In this document: positions 1-8,172 of the stretch, in pieces
How positions within the stretch are numbered: the first letter of the stretch is position 1
Layout of the letters: each line of letters begins with the position of its first letter
Assembly: GCA_004332335.1 (NCBI GenBank)
Contig: SISS01000008.1
Coordinates: forward strand, 1 to 64,000
Origin: Methanoregulaceae archaeon UXB-2016
Lineage (GTDB): Archaea; Halobacteriota; Methanomicrobia; Methanomicrobiales; Methanospirillaceae
Reading direction: 5' to 3'
DNA length: 64,000 nucleotides
Position numbers and translations under genes: made by a program
The notes under the pieces: model-generated
What the model saw: only the letters and a program-made list of their open reading frames with translations
Databases searched by the model: none
What the model was told of the DNA's origin: nothing

Positions 1-108
1 TGGGCAGCCTGCATCCTATTTAGATCTGCCGATTCTCTTCTCAAATCAGCCATCTGAACCGCGCCAACACCTTTTCAAAATTAGCGAACTACTGATTTAA
101 GGCCATCA

Positions 109-837
109 CTACTGTGGGGCAGATAAATGGCCTGAGGAGGGCCGTGCCCCGCCCGACTCGCCGGTGCAACCATCAAAGAGGGCGAGAAACCCTTCGCGCG
201 GCAGGCAGGTCCCGGCAGTGCTCCTGGCCAGGCGAAGAAGGCTCCGACGGGAGGGTGAAACATGCGACTCCGTCGGACGCGGGCAGGGGGCTACCGCGAT
301 GTTGATCGCCGCGTTCACGTCCGCATGCGCGATAAGGCCGCAGACCGGACACTCGAACCGTTTCCGGTGCCGGAGCCCGACCGCACCGCATCGGTGACAG
401 CGCTTCGAGGTCGCGGTCGGATCCACGAAGAGAACGGGAACCCCAGCCCGTCGTGCCCGGCTCTCGACCATTTGCTGGACCATGAGGAACGGACGGACGG
501 CATCGCCGTACTCCCTCCGGGGGCGACTGGAGAAGAGGCGCTCGAATTTTATCCCGCAGGCGAGCCGACGGGCAACCCGGACGATCTCGCGTGAGACCGA
601 AAGGCATACCGTCTTCACGAGAGCTCTGAGCCGATTCCGGATTTTGGCGAACCGACGGCCCCGACCCTGACCTGTGCATTCCCCGGGGTGGAGGTAGAAG
701 AGGGACGCGACCTGGCCGAGACGCGTGACGAAACCCGTGACGGGTTCGGCGAGGACGGCGAGGTGACCGGTCGTGTTCAGGTCCACTCCGACCCAGCGAT
801 CGGGCAGGCAAGGAACGGGGATCGTCTCACCCCCTCG
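109..837 (-). pseudogene. Truncated TnpB (IS200/IS605 OrfB) remnant
   Basis: This minus-strand frame holds the C-terminal part of a TnpB-type transposon nuclease. I see a RuvC-I segment (VGVDLNTTGHLAV), a RuvC-II glutamate (IKFERLF), the family zinc ribbon (TSKRCHRCG and FECPVCG) and the RuvC-III motif HADVNAAINIA. The frame is closed by a stop at 838-840, so the N-terminal half of the usual 370-400 residues is absent and no adjacent tnpA is present. The 60 residues after the RuvC-III motif do not look like protein and lie where TnpB genes usually overlap their guide (omega) RNA. Probably an inactive relic; whether a guide RNA is still made cannot be told. Confidence 0.8.
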
Positions 838-1323
838 TTACGAACAAGCGATCGAATGACGGGCAGAGTATGGCTCTGGTGTGAGGTCGCATATATTGAT
901 ATTGACACATTGGATATATATTTTACCAGTAAAAAACAGTATTATTCCATAAATATCAGTATTAATGTAAGAGGAGCGACTCACACTATGCGGCCCCCGG
1001 CGAACGGCGGGGCGCCTGCCGAGGCCGCCCCTCACCCAAGCACAGGAGAGATATCCCGGCCGACCGGGAGGATCCGGCTCCCTCTCCCGGCGACCTCCTG
1101 ACGCCGTATCCCCTCGTGCCGAGCCCCATCCGGTGCCCCGCCCTCGGAAACAGCCTGTCATCGATGACCTTTTCGTGTTCGAGCACCCGGGCCGCTCGAT
1201 AAAATGATCATCGCATGCCGTGTGATTCGGGTGCAATCTGATCACCTTGATGATCGCTACGGGTCGACCTGGCCGGCGCGGAACCTCCATTGCCGATAGG
1301 CCGGTATCCATAGCGACTCCGTC
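838..1323. other. Gene-free stretch with an AT-rich core
   Basis: No convincing gene lies here. Positions about 890-975 are strikingly AT-rich against GC-rich surroundings and contain several TATA-like strings (for example ATATATATTTTACC near 913-926). The remainder is GC-rich and its open frames look like antisense shadows. It separates the TnpB remnant from the broken kinase gene and may be a scar of mobile-element activity. Confidence 0.5.
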
Positions 1324-2192
1324 TCACCCCGCTTCCATCACCTGCAGGAGCATCCGGTCGAGCTCGTCGATCCGGTACGGCTTGGGCAGCACGTCCACAA
1401 ACCCGAACCGGCGGTGATCGGCCATCACCGGCGCGTCCGAGTACCCGCTGGAGACGATCACCCGGGCGGTCGAATCGATGGCCAGGATCTGCCGCGTCGC
1501 CTCCAGTCCACCCATACCGCCCGGGACGGTCAGGTCCATCACGACAACGTCGAACGGGGCGCCGACCTCGAAGGCCTCCCGGTGCCGCTCGATCGCCCCG
1601 GCGCCATCCCTGCCATGACGACCGCATAGCTGCGCCGGTCCAGGAGCGGGCCGATCGTGGAGAGGATTCCCGGGATCATCGTCCATTAATAGAATGCGGC
1701 CTCCATGCGTCGCGTCCGGCGGTTCATCGGCCTGCCTCTCGTCGGGCGCACTCACCGACCTCAGCAGATAGATCGTGAACCGAGTCCCGACCCCGAGCTC
1801 GGACGAGACCGTGACATAGCCGCCGTGGCGCCGGACGATCGAGACGACCGAGCGAGCCCGAGGCCGTTTCCAGCCTTCTTCGTCGTGAAGTACGGCTCGA
1901 ATATCCGGGCGAGGCGCTCGTTCGGAATCCCCACCCCCTCGTCCGTCACCCGGCAGCGAACGTGCTCGCCAGCCGGCAGCGACTCCTCGGTGCCCGAGAG
2001 GGTCACGTTCTCCACGGTCACGGTGATCAGCCCACCCTCGGGCATCGCCTGGTCGGCGTTGATCACCTGGGCGATCTGCCCCTCGTCCACGTCCGCCGGC
2101 CAGAGCGGCTCGCAAAGGTCGACCACGAGCTTCGACCTCGTCGCCCGGGCGATGAACGCGGCCGTCTCCCCCTCTGTTCCCCGGTCAGCCAC
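1324..2192 (-). pseudogene. Broken hybrid histidine kinase / receiver gene
   Basis: Pieces of a HATPase domain and a receiver domain lie in different minus-strand frames. One frame (about 1858-2192) gives the ATPase start, including DEGQIAQVINADQAMP, DEGVGIP and FEPYFTTKKAGNGLGLA. Another (1324 to about 1858) gives the ATPase end (RHGGYVTVSSELGVGTRF) and a receiver domain with LLMDDDPG, phospho-acceptor VVMDLTVPGG and the PKPYRIDEL lysine. Inside the receiver, about 1615-1665 is read in the wrong frame and then restored. The N-box is also shortened. The sensor and histidine-phosphotransfer parts are missing. Hence a non-functional relic, unless the shifts are sequencing errors. Confidence 0.8.
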
Positions 2193-2566
2193 CAGGGCCG
2201 GATCCGTCCGGGGGCTCGAGTGTCACCCGGGCTCAAGCGCGATCCGCATCCGGTCCGACTCCTGCACGAGCTCGATCAACACCGCGACCACCGCGGGTCG
2301 TGGATCTGCCGGCGAGGACCGGCCCCCGGCCGCTGTTCGATGGTCGCGCTGGTGCCGGGAGGGGCAGGGGCCGCGTTCGTGTAGACATGACATGGACATC
2401 ACCTGCAGCGTCACCATGGTGATGACGAGGGATGCTGTAATCCTCGGCGACCGGGTATTTGGCCGCGAGCCGTGGGGCGTAACAATGATTGGGAGTCGAA
2501 GGGACCGGAGGGCGACCACCGATCTGTTGAACAGGCCCTGCCGACGCAGAGCTCGACTGATCGGGT
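2193..2566. other. Gene-free stretch between kinase remnant and arsR
   Basis: I find no supported gene. On the minus strand this is where the missing N-terminal half of the broken kinase would be expected, but none of the three frames shows a PAS or HisKA motif. It ends at the stop codon of the ArsR gene. Confidence 0.45.
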
Positions 2567-2914
2567 TTACCCGGGTGGCGGATACTCTATGGCCATACAC
2601 CGTTGTCCGAGCGGCGTCAGGCGGTAGATGATCCAGCTCCCCTGCTGCTCGCCCTCGATCAGGCCGGCCTTCTTGAGCTGGTTCAGGTGATACGAGAGCT
2701 TCGAGTCCGCGATCCTGGCGATCTCCTTGATCACGCAGACGCAGAGCGGCTGGACCGCAAGCGCGTGGACAATGCGAAGGCGGAGCGGCTCCGAGAGGGC
2801 GTGGTGGACGCGGCTTGCCACAACCAGCACCTCCGCAGCCGGCAGCCGGGCCTCGATCCCGGGCACCCCGCCCACGGCCGTGAGACATTCAGCAACTTCC
2901 TGAGGTATCGGCAT
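2567..2914 (-). CDS. arsR: ArsR/SmtB-family metalloid-responsive repressor
   Basis: A 115-residue winged-helix protein. Residues 38-100 form the HTH core with the typical PLRLRIVHAL entry, recognition region SKLSYHLNQLKKAGLI and wing. The CVC pair (Cys58, Cys60) falls in the helix that carries the metalloid-binding cysteines in ArsR-type repressors, and Cys10 may add a third ligand. ATG at 2914 is preferred because the upstream alternative (TTG, 2929) lies inside an inverted repeat that I read as its operator. It is transcribed divergently from the small membrane protein and permease, with a shared TATA-rich centre at 2943-2955 flanked by one operator on each side. This fits autoregulation plus control of the island. 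Confidence 0.9.
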   Translation of the reverse strand: MPIPQEVAECLTAVGGVPGIEARLPAAEVLVVASRVHHALSEPLRLRIVHALAVQPLCVCVIKEIARIADSKLSYHLNQLKKAGLIEGEQQGSWIIYRLTPLGQRCMAIEYPPPG

Positions 2915-2920
2915 TCGTGA

Positions 2921-2939
2921 CTTCAACAATAAGTGGAAT
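2921..2939. promoter_or_regulatory. Putative ArsR operator 1 (arsR side)
   Basis: The plus strand reads CTTCAACAATAAGTGGAAT, an imperfect version of the dyad ATTCAAC-N4-GTTGAAT found at 2965-2982. It lies about 10-30 bases downstream of the TATA element in the arsR direction, so it would cover the arsR transcription start. Confidence 0.6.
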
Positions 2940-2942
2940 CAC

Positions 2943-2955
2943 AAGATATAAATTT
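2943..2955. promoter_or_regulatory. Shared TATA region of the divergent arsR/permease promoters
   Basis: The AT-rich string AAGATATAAATTT gives a TATA box on either strand. Starts about 25 bases away in each direction would fall inside the two flanking operators (2921-2939 and 2965-2982), which suits repression by promoter occlusion. Confidence 0.6.
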
Positions 2956-2964
2956 CGCGCGAGC

Positions 2965-2982
2965 ATTCAACTAATGTTGAAT
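2965..2982. promoter_or_regulatory. Putative ArsR operator 2 (permease side)
   Basis: A perfect inverted repeat, ATTCAAC TAAT GTTGAAT, with 7-base arms and a 4-base spacer. It lies between the TATA element and the start of the plus-strand operon. The same sequence recurs in variant form at 2921, 6587, 6639 and 13667. Confidence 0.75.
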
Positions 2983-2999
2983 TCTGTTCGACAAGGTGC

Positions 3000-3212
3000 A
3001 TGATGATCTCAATCTCTGGCGTGATCGCCAGTATGATCTTCTCCCGGATCCTGGGAAGCAGGATCGTGCTCGGCATCGGATTCCTTCTGCTCCTGATGAC
3101 AGGGGTCGGTATCGTTGTGATCTTCTTCATGTGCCGACGCATGACGCAGACGCGCAACGGCGGATGCCCGTGTATGGCGATGATGAGAGGTGACGGAAAT
3201 TCACGTGATTGA
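3000..3212 (+). CDS. Small single-pass membrane protein
   Basis: A 70-residue protein with one strongly hydrophobic segment (about residues 20-45, ending VVIFFMC) and a short basic tail containing CPCMAMM. AAGGTG about 5 bases upstream serves as a ribosome binding site for ATG 3000. It is the first gene of the plus-strand operon controlled by the 2965 operator and precedes the permease by 23 bases. I do not recognise the family. A small partner subunit of the permease, or a metal-sensing peptide through the CPC motif, are both guesses. Confidence 0.6.
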   Translation: MMISISGVIASMIFSRILGSRIVLGIGFLLLLMTGVGIVVIFFMCRRMTQTRNGGCPCMAMMRGDGNSRD

Positions 3213-3235
3213 AGCGAGAATGACCGGCGGACGAG

Positions 3236-4219
3236 GTGGTTGCGACGGTCTTTGAGCCCTGGCAGGCCGTGGTCGACTGGTTCGTCTACGGGGTGCTCGG
3301 TCTCTCGCCCGACTCGGCGGTCGGCTCAGCCCTGAACTTCTTCCTCTTCGACACGGTCAAAATCTTCATCCTGCTCGTGGTGATCATCTTCGCGATCACC
3401 TTCATCCGGAGTTACTTCTCGCCCGAGAAGACCCGGGCCTGGCTCGCCGAGCGGAAGGGCTCGACCGTGCTCGGCAACGTCCTGGCGGCCCTGCTCGGGA
3501 TCGTCACCCCGTTCTGCTCCTGCTCGGCCGTGCCGCTCTTCATCGGCTTCGTCGAAGCCGGGATCCCGCTCGGCGTCACCTTCTCGTTCCTGATCGCGGC
3601 CCCGATGGTGAACGAGATCGCGCTCGGCATGCTCTGGGGCCTCTTCGGCTGGCAGATCGCCCTGATCTACATCGCGGCCGGCGAACTGATCGCGATCGTC
3701 GCGGGGCTCGTGATCGGCCGGCTCGGCATGGAGAAGTACGTCGAGGAGTACGTCTACCAGATCAAGGTCGGAGCCACAGGGCCGGCCGGCGAGGCCCCGA
3801 CACTCAGCGATCGGCTTCGCGACGCCTGGGCCTGCTCGCTCGACATCCTCAAACGGATCTGGATCTACGTCGTGATTGGGATCGGGATCGGCGCCCTGAT
3901 GCACGGCTGGATCCCTGCAGGCGCGCTCGCAGAGTACGCCGGCCCGGACAACCCGTTCTCGGTGATCATCGCAGTCCTGATCGGGATCCCGCTCTACTCG
4001 AACGCGGCCGGGGTGCTGCCGCTCGTGGCCGAGCTGACCCGGGCCGGGGTCGCTCTCGGGACGGCCCTCGCGTTCATGATGGCCGTGACCGCGCTCTCGA
4101 TCCCCGAGATGATCCTGCTCCGGAAGGTGCTCAAGCCGCAGCTCCTCGTGGTCTTCATCGGTGTCGTCGGGGCCGGGATCATCGCGGTCGGCTACCTCTT
4201 CAACTGGATCATGGGGTGA
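3236..4219 (+). CDS. Permease of the ArsP / DUF318 family
   Basis: A 327-residue polytopic protein with about eight hydrophobic segments and the family hallmark TPFCSCSAVPLF around residues 91-102, with a second conserved block GIPLYSNAAGVLPL. This is the PF03773 family. Characterised members (ArsP) export trivalent organoarsenicals through paired cysteines, but many archaeal members are uncharacterised. The GTG start at 3236 follows GACGAGG. It sits in an ArsR-controlled operon with a thioredoxin-like protein, so efflux of a thiol-reactive metalloid is likely. Substrate is inferred, not shown. Confidence 0.85.
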   Translation: MVATVFEPWQAVVDWFVYGVLGLSPDSAVGSALNFFLFDTVKIFILLVVIIFAITFIRSYFSPEKTRAWLAERKGSTVLGNVLAALLGIVTPFCSCSAVPLFIGFVEAGIPLGVTFSFLIAAPMVNEIALGMLWGLFGWQIALIYIAAGELIAIVAGLVIGRLGMEKYVEEYVYQIKVGATGPAGEAPTLSDRLRDAWACSLDILKRIWIYVVIGIGIGALMHGWIPAGALAEYAGPDNPFSVIIAVLIGIPLYSNAAGVLPLVAELTRAGVALGTALAFMMAVTALSIPEMILLRKVLKPQLLVVFIGVVGAGIIAVGYLFNWIMG

Positions 4220-4223
4220 TAGA

Positions 4224-4487
4224 ATGAAGAACGATGGAATCCCCTGCTGCGCCGCCGATGCGGTGCGGCACGTTCGACCGGTCGAGGTCGACGGCGTGAC
4301 GATCGGCCTCGCCATGCTCGACCGCTCCTTCGCCGAGGTCCGGGAGCTCGGACTGGCGAACGAGGCGGAGGTCCGGACTGCGTTGCTCAAACGCGTGAAG
4401 GTCTACAACTACGTCCCGGCGCTGGCCGCCGCGGCCTATGCCGGAGCCGTATACCGGGAATACCAGCGATGGATTGCGAAGGAGTGA
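4224..4487 (+). CDS. Conserved small protein linked to the permease
   Basis: An 87-residue soluble protein that starts 4 bases after the permease stop. It opens with MKNDGIPCCAADA, a vicinal Cys-Cys pair that could bind a metalloid. The rest (VEVDGVTIGLAMLDRSF, then a basic helix ending VKVYNYVP) resembles a short family that I have the impression commonly accompanies such permeases in methanogens. I cannot name a tested function. A metallochaperone role is inferred only from the Cys pair and the position. Confidence 0.65.
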   Translation: MKNDGIPCCAADAVRHVRPVEVDGVTIGLAMLDRSFAEVRELGLANEAEVRTALLKRVKVYNYVPALAAAAYAGAVYREYQRWIAKE

Positions 4488-4494
4488 TCAGATA

Positions 4495-4728
4495 ATGAAG
4501 ATCGAAGTCTTTGGAACCGGGTGCGCCAAGTGCCACCAGCTCGAGAAGCACGTTGCGGAAGCGGTCAGGGAGACCGGTGTCACGGCCGAGGTCGTCAAGG
4601 TCGACGACATCGCCCAGATCATGAACCGGGGGATCATCTTCACCCCCGCGCTCGCGATCGACGGCGAGACCAAGGTCTCGGGCCGCGTGCCGTCCGTGAA
4701 GGAGATCAAACAGTTCCTGGGGACGTAG
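4495..4728 (+). CDS. Thioredoxin-like small redox protein
   Basis: A 77-residue thioredoxin-fold protein with active site GTGCAKC (Cys10, Cys13) directly after the first strand and the cis-proline region FTPALAI. This matches the short archaeal thioredoxin/glutaredoxin-like group often annotated as redox-active disulfide protein 2. It follows the previous gene by 7 bases and probably serves as a thiol donor or chaperone for the neighbouring permease and Cys-rich proteins. Stop codon is TAG. Confidence 0.85.
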   Translation: MKIEVFGTGCAKCHQLEKHVAEAVRETGVTAEVVKVDDIAQIMNRGIIFTPALAIDGETKVSGRVPSVKEIKQFLGT

Positions 4729-4731
4729 ACG

Positions 4732-5150
4732 ATGGCGGAGGAGACACCGAAGCGCACGGTCGTCTACGGCTGCGCCGGCGCGTCGAACACGGGCCAGCTC
4801 GCGAACGCGGCCGCCGTCCGCCTGACCCAGCAGGGGAGGGGGCGGATCGGCTGCCTCGGCGGGGTCGGGAGCCGGCAGCCCGGGTTCGTCACGGCTGCGA
4901 GGTCGCGTGCGCGAAGAAGACCCTGGAGGAGGTCGGCGTCACCCCGGATCGACATATCGTCGTGACCGACCTCGGCATCGCGAAGAGCGGCGAGCTGAAC
5001 CTCCGGGAGCAGGAGATCGATCGGGTGGTCGAAGCCGTGGAGACGGCGGGAGCCACCGCGACCGACCGAAAGCAGCCCCCAGCCGGGGACCGGGAGAAGC
5101 AGAGCGCCGAGGGCGGCTGTGGCTGCGGCGGGAGCTGCAACTGCGGGTGA
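4732..5150 (+). pseudogene. DGC-domain zinc-binding protein, frameshifted with internal deletion
   Basis: The first frame (from ATG 4732) gives KRTVVYGCAGASNTGQLA and reaches LGGVGSRQPGFV. The family then continues in another frame from about 4892 as GCEVACAKKTLEE to GIAKSGELNL and a Cys-rich end, GGCGCGGSCNCG. Compared with the intact relative at 6671-7042, about a dozen residues before the DGC motif are missing at the junction. A small deletion that also changed frame explains this. The C-terminal half has no start of its own, so the product is probably lost, unless the junction is a sequencing error. Confidence 0.75.
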
Positions 5151-5154
5151 GGCG

Positions 5155-5502
5155 ATGGCAATGACGCTCATTACCTGCTCGGGCCTCTCGAACGTCGGCC
5201 GGCTCACGACCGCGGTCGCTCACCACCTGCTCGTCCGCCATCCCGGGCGGTTCGAATGGGTCCGGGCCCAGGCCGGGCCCGAGGAGATCGCGGAGGCGGC
5301 GGACGGCGCGGACCTCGTGATCGCGCTCGACGGCTGCGAGGACTGCTGCGGCAGCCGAAAGGCGGCCGAGGCCGGCATGGACCCGTTCCTCCGGCTCATG
5401 GCCACGGAGCTCGGCATCGTCAAGGACGGCCGGGCCGAGGTCCTGTACGCCGAGATCGAGACCGTCGCCCGGGCCGTGCTCGCCGCGGCGGAGGGACGAT
5501 GA
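5155..5502 (+). CDS. DGC-domain protein, putative zinc-binding
   Basis: A 115-residue protein with the family signature: TCSGLSNVGRLT near the N-terminus, then the namesake Asp-Gly-Cys in ALDGCEDCCGSRK (residues 57-69), then TELGIVKDG. The cysteines suggest metal or metalloid binding. Function of the family is untested, although members are often near arsenic and redox genes. ATG 5155 starts 4 bases after the stop of the broken DGC gene, and the 3-prime end overlaps the next start by 4 bases, so translation is coupled. Confidence 0.8.
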   Translation: MAMTLITCSGLSNVGRLTTAVAHHLLVRHPGRFEWVRAQAGPEEIAEAADGADLVIALDGCEDCCGSRKAAEAGMDPFLRLMATELGIVKDGRAEVLYAEIETVARAVLAAAEGR

Positions 5503-5879
5503 CCGCGCTCGTGGTCGAGTGGCGCCACCTCGCCGTGGAGGGCGAGACCTGCGAGCGCTGCGGGAGCACGGGCGCGAACCTCCGGGCCGTGGTCGCGGAG
5601 CTCGCGCCCGTCCTCGCGGTCCAGGGGATCGCCCTCGAACTCAGGGAGATCGAGCTCCCGCCCGAGGAGATCGCGCGGTCGAACGAGGTCCTGGTCGGCG
5701 GCACACCGATCGAGGACCTGGTCGGCAGAAAAGCCGCGGTCTCCGACTGCGCGTCCTGCGGCGACCTCGTCGGGGCGCCCTGCGCCTGCCGCACGGTCCG
5801 CATCGGCGACGAGGAGCATGAGGAGCTTCCCGAGTCGCTGATCGCGACCGCGATCCTGAACGGCGCCGACCGGCTGTAG
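5499..5879 (+). CDS. DUF2703 protein
   Basis: A 126-residue protein that fits the DUF2703 family: EWRHLAVEGETCERCGSTG near the N-terminus (Cys18, Cys21), then the EVLVGGTPIEDLVG block and a cysteine cluster CASCGDLVGAPCACR. The fold resembles thioredoxin, with a CxxC near the first helix. ATG 5499 overlaps the preceding stop. Stop is TAG. It is embedded in the ArsR-controlled operon; a redox or metal-binding role is inferred from cysteines and context. Confidence 0.75.
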   Translation: MTALVVEWRHLAVEGETCERCGSTGANLRAVVAELAPVLAVQGIALELREIELPPEEIARSNEVLVGGTPIEDLVGRKAAVSDCASCGDLVGAPCACRTVRIGDEEHEELPESLIATAILNGADRL

Positions 5880-5888
5880 GAGTCGAGC

Positions 5889-6581
5889 GTGAAGGTCAGC
5901 ATCGTCTCGGACGGAGTGCTCGGCGACCGGGCCTTCGAACAGTGCCTGACCCGGTTCCCGACCGACTTCGCCCAGGTCGAGCCGCTGGCCGCGACCGCCA
6001 TGGACGATGCGACGATCGAGGTGCCCGAGGCCGACCTCTACCTCTCGTACCTCCGCTCGCCCGCGCTCGCGCTCGCCCTGGTCGAGAAGGGCCGGCCCGT
6101 GATCCTGGCGGTCTCGTTCGGTCCAGGCTTCGTCCGACAGGCGAGGGCAATCAACCCCGACGTGGTCGCGCCCGAGACCATGTGCTCGCTCGAGCCGACC
6201 ACCTGGAACGGCTCCCTCAACGCCTTCGCCCGCGCCTTCGGCCGGCCCCGGTTCGCAGCCACGGTCCGCAACGGCAAGCTCGTGCGGCTCGAGGTGCTGC
6301 GCGGTGCTCCCTGCGGGTCCACAGTGGCGGCCTCGGCCGAGCTCGTCGGCCGGCAGCTCTCGCCCGCGACCCTCCGCCACTTCGGCCTCCGGATCGAACA
6401 CCACTGCCGGGCCCCGCGCCTCGGCCGGACCTGCGACAGGGAGACGGCGGGGCTGGTCCACGTCCGCGAGCTCCTCAGGGCACTGCCGGCCGATGCCGTG
6501 AGCGACGAACTGGCTGCCTTCAGGGTCGAGATCGATCGGCTCTACGATGAAAGGGCCGGAGACGCTCCCGTGTTCGGATGA
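5889..6581 (+). CDS. DUF166 family protein
   Basis: A 230-residue protein matching the archaeal DUF166 family: N-terminal MKVSIVSDGVLGDRAFE, the PEADLYLSYLRSPALAL strand-helix, the VVAPETMCSLEP motif and a Cys-containing LRGAPCGSTVAAS block followed by HHCRAPRLGRTCD. The cysteines could bind an Fe-S cluster or metal. No reaction is established as far as I know. The GTG start at 5889 lies 9 bases after the DUF2703 stop, so it is the last gene of the first operon. The intergenic region after it holds the second operator pair. Confidence 0.75.
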   Translation: MKVSIVSDGVLGDRAFEQCLTRFPTDFAQVEPLAATAMDDATIEVPEADLYLSYLRSPALALALVEKGRPVILAVSFGPGFVRQARAINPDVVAPETMCSLEPTTWNGSLNAFARAFGRPRFAATVRNGKLVRLEVLRGAPCGSTVAASAELVGRQLSPATLRHFGLRIEHHCRAPRLGRTCDRETAGLVHVRELLRALPADAVSDELAAFRVEIDRLYDERAGDAPVFG

Positions 6582-6586
6582 CTAGT

Positions 6587-6605
6587 ATTCAACAAAAGAT
6601 GAAAT
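6587..6605. promoter_or_regulatory. Putative ArsR operator 3
   Basis: Reads ATTCAACAAAAGATGAAAT, matching the left arm of the 2965 dyad exactly and its right arm with one substitution. It lies just upstream of the TATA box at 6613-6621. Confidence 0.6.
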
Positions 6606-6612
6606 CGACAGA

Positions 6613-6621
6613 CCTATAAAC
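6613..6621 (+). promoter_or_regulatory. TATA box of the acr3 operon
   Basis: CCTATAAAC lies between the two operators at 6587 and 6639. A start about 25 bases downstream would fall inside the second operator. Confidence 0.55.
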
Positions 6622-6638
6622 TCAGGCCGCATACGAGG

Positions 6639-6656
6639 ATTCAACAAAAGTGAAAT
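6639..6656. promoter_or_regulatory. Putative ArsR operator 4
   Basis: Reads ATTCAACAAAAGTGAAAT, nearly identical to operator 3. It covers the expected transcription start and a possible GTG start at 6650, which favours ATG 6671 as the true start of the next gene. Confidence 0.6.
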
Positions 6657-6670
6657 CCAAGGTGAGACCG

Positions 6671-7042
6671 ATGACGGAATGTACCACATGTGTCTGTGAT
6701 GCCAGGACCAGGCGGACGATCTTTTCGTGTTCAGGCGGCGGTTCGAATGTCGGTCAACTCTCGAACGAGGCCGCGCTTCGGCTCGGGAAGGAGGGTTACG
6801 GGAAGTTCTACTGCCTCGCCGGGATTGCAGCCGGGATCCGCGGAATCGTCGAGCAGACCCGGGCCTCGGACGAACGGGTCGTGATCGACGGCTGCCCCAT
6901 GCAGTGCGCGAAGAGACTCATGGATGCGGCCGGCATGCCGATCGATCGCTACTATGTCCTGACCGAGCTCGGGATCGCGAAGTCGTCCGAGCTCACGCTC
7001 GTCGAGAAAGACCTGGCGACCGCGCTTGACGCCATCCGCTGA
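6671..7042 (+). CDS. DGC-domain protein, intact copy
   Basis: A 123-residue member of the DGC family: [37 protein letters not shown], the namesake [11 protein letters not shown] and [12 protein letters not shown]. An N-terminal TTCVCDA adds cysteines. ATG 6671 is preceded by AAGGTGAG and avoids overlap with operator 4. It leads the acr3-arsC-mtrA-like operon. The family is probably a zinc or metalloid-binding protein; the position suggests a chaperone for arsenite delivery or a thiol partner, which is inference. Confidence 0.8.
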   Translation: MTECTTCVCDARTRRTIFSCSGGGSNVGQLSNEAALRLGKEGYGKFYCLAGIAAGIRGIVEQTRASDERVVIDGCPMQCAKRLMDAAGMPIDRYYVLTELGIAKSSELTLVEKDLATALDAIR

Positions 7043-7086
7043 AGATCACAAGACCTCACTCACCCTTTTTCATGGAGGCACCATTC

Positions 7087-8172
7087 ATGGATACACCGGC
7101 GAAACGGCTCTCCTTTCTCGACCGCTACCTGACGCTCTGGATCTTCCTCGCGATGGCGATCGGGATCGGGCTCGGGTACTTCGTCCCCTCGGTCCCGCAG
7201 GTGATCACGGGTTTCTCGGTCGGCACGACCTCGATCCCGATCGCGATCGGCCTGATCGTGATGATGTACCCGCCGCTCGCGAAGGTCCGGTACGAAGAAC
7301 TCGGCACGGTCTTCCGCGACCGGAAGATCCTGGGCCTCTCGCTCGTCCAGAACTGGCTCGTCGGGCCCGTGCTGATGTTCGTGCTCGCGGTCCTCTTCCT
7401 CAGCGATCGGCCCGAGCTGATGTACGGCCTGATCCTGGTAGGGCTCGCACGCTGCATCGCGATGGTGATCGTCTGGAACGACCTCGCCGGGGGCAGCTGC
7501 GACTACTGCGCTGCAGTGGTGGGCCTGAACTCCGTCTTCCAGGTCTTCCTTTAGTCGGTGTACGCGTATGTCTTCATCACGGTCCTGCCACCGCTCCTCG
7601 GGGTCGGGGCCGGCACGGCCGTCTCCGTCACAATCGCCGAGATTGCGACCTCGGTCTTCATCTACCTCGGGATCCCCTTCATCGCCGGCGCGGTGACCCG
7701 GTTCGCACTCCTGCGCGTGAGGTCGCGCGACTGGTACGAGACTCAGTTCATCCCGCGCATCTCGCCCCTGACCCTCGTCGCCCTGCTCTTCACGATCATC
7801 GTGATGTTCAGCCTCAAGGGCGAGTACATCGTCCAGGTCCCGTTCGACGTGGTCCGGGTCGCGGTCCCGCTCCTGGTCTACTTCCTGATCATGTTCTTCG
7901 CGTCGTTCTGGATGGCGTACAAACTCGGCGTGGACTACCCCCGCTCGGCGATCCTCTCGTTCACGGCGGCGTCCAACAACTTCGAGCTCGCGATCGCGGT
8001 CGCGGTCGCCGTCTTCAGGATCGGCTCGCAGGTCGCGTTCGCAACCGTGATCGGGCCGCTCGTCGAGGTCCCGGTCCTGATCGGGCTCGTCAACGTCGCG
8101 CTCTGGCTCAAGAAACGGTGGTACCCGAATGCGCCGGGTGCACAGTGCGCCGTCGACCAGGGGGTTCTATGA
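7087..8172 (+). CDS. acr3: ACR3-type arsenite efflux permease with in-frame UAG
   Basis: The reading frame encodes a full ACR3 protein of about 361 codons with ten hydrophobic segments, the family motif [18 protein letters not shown] containing the conserved cysteine, and [16 protein letters not shown] near the end. A TAG codon at 7552-7554 interrupts it between QVFL and SVYAYVF, where I expect a tyrosine from family knowledge, so a single TAC/TAT-to-TAG change would explain it. GGAGG lies 8 bases before ATG 7087. TAG is also used as a normal stop nearby, and pyrrolysine is not expected here. The gene is broken, read through, or mis-sequenced. Reinitiation at GTG 7558 would give only the C-terminal part. 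Confidence 0.85.

Noticed and set aside
7552-7554. Pyrrolysine at the ACR3 amber codon
   Set aside because: TAG ends several genes here and the lineage is not expected to have the Pyl system; a tyrosine codon change is simpler.
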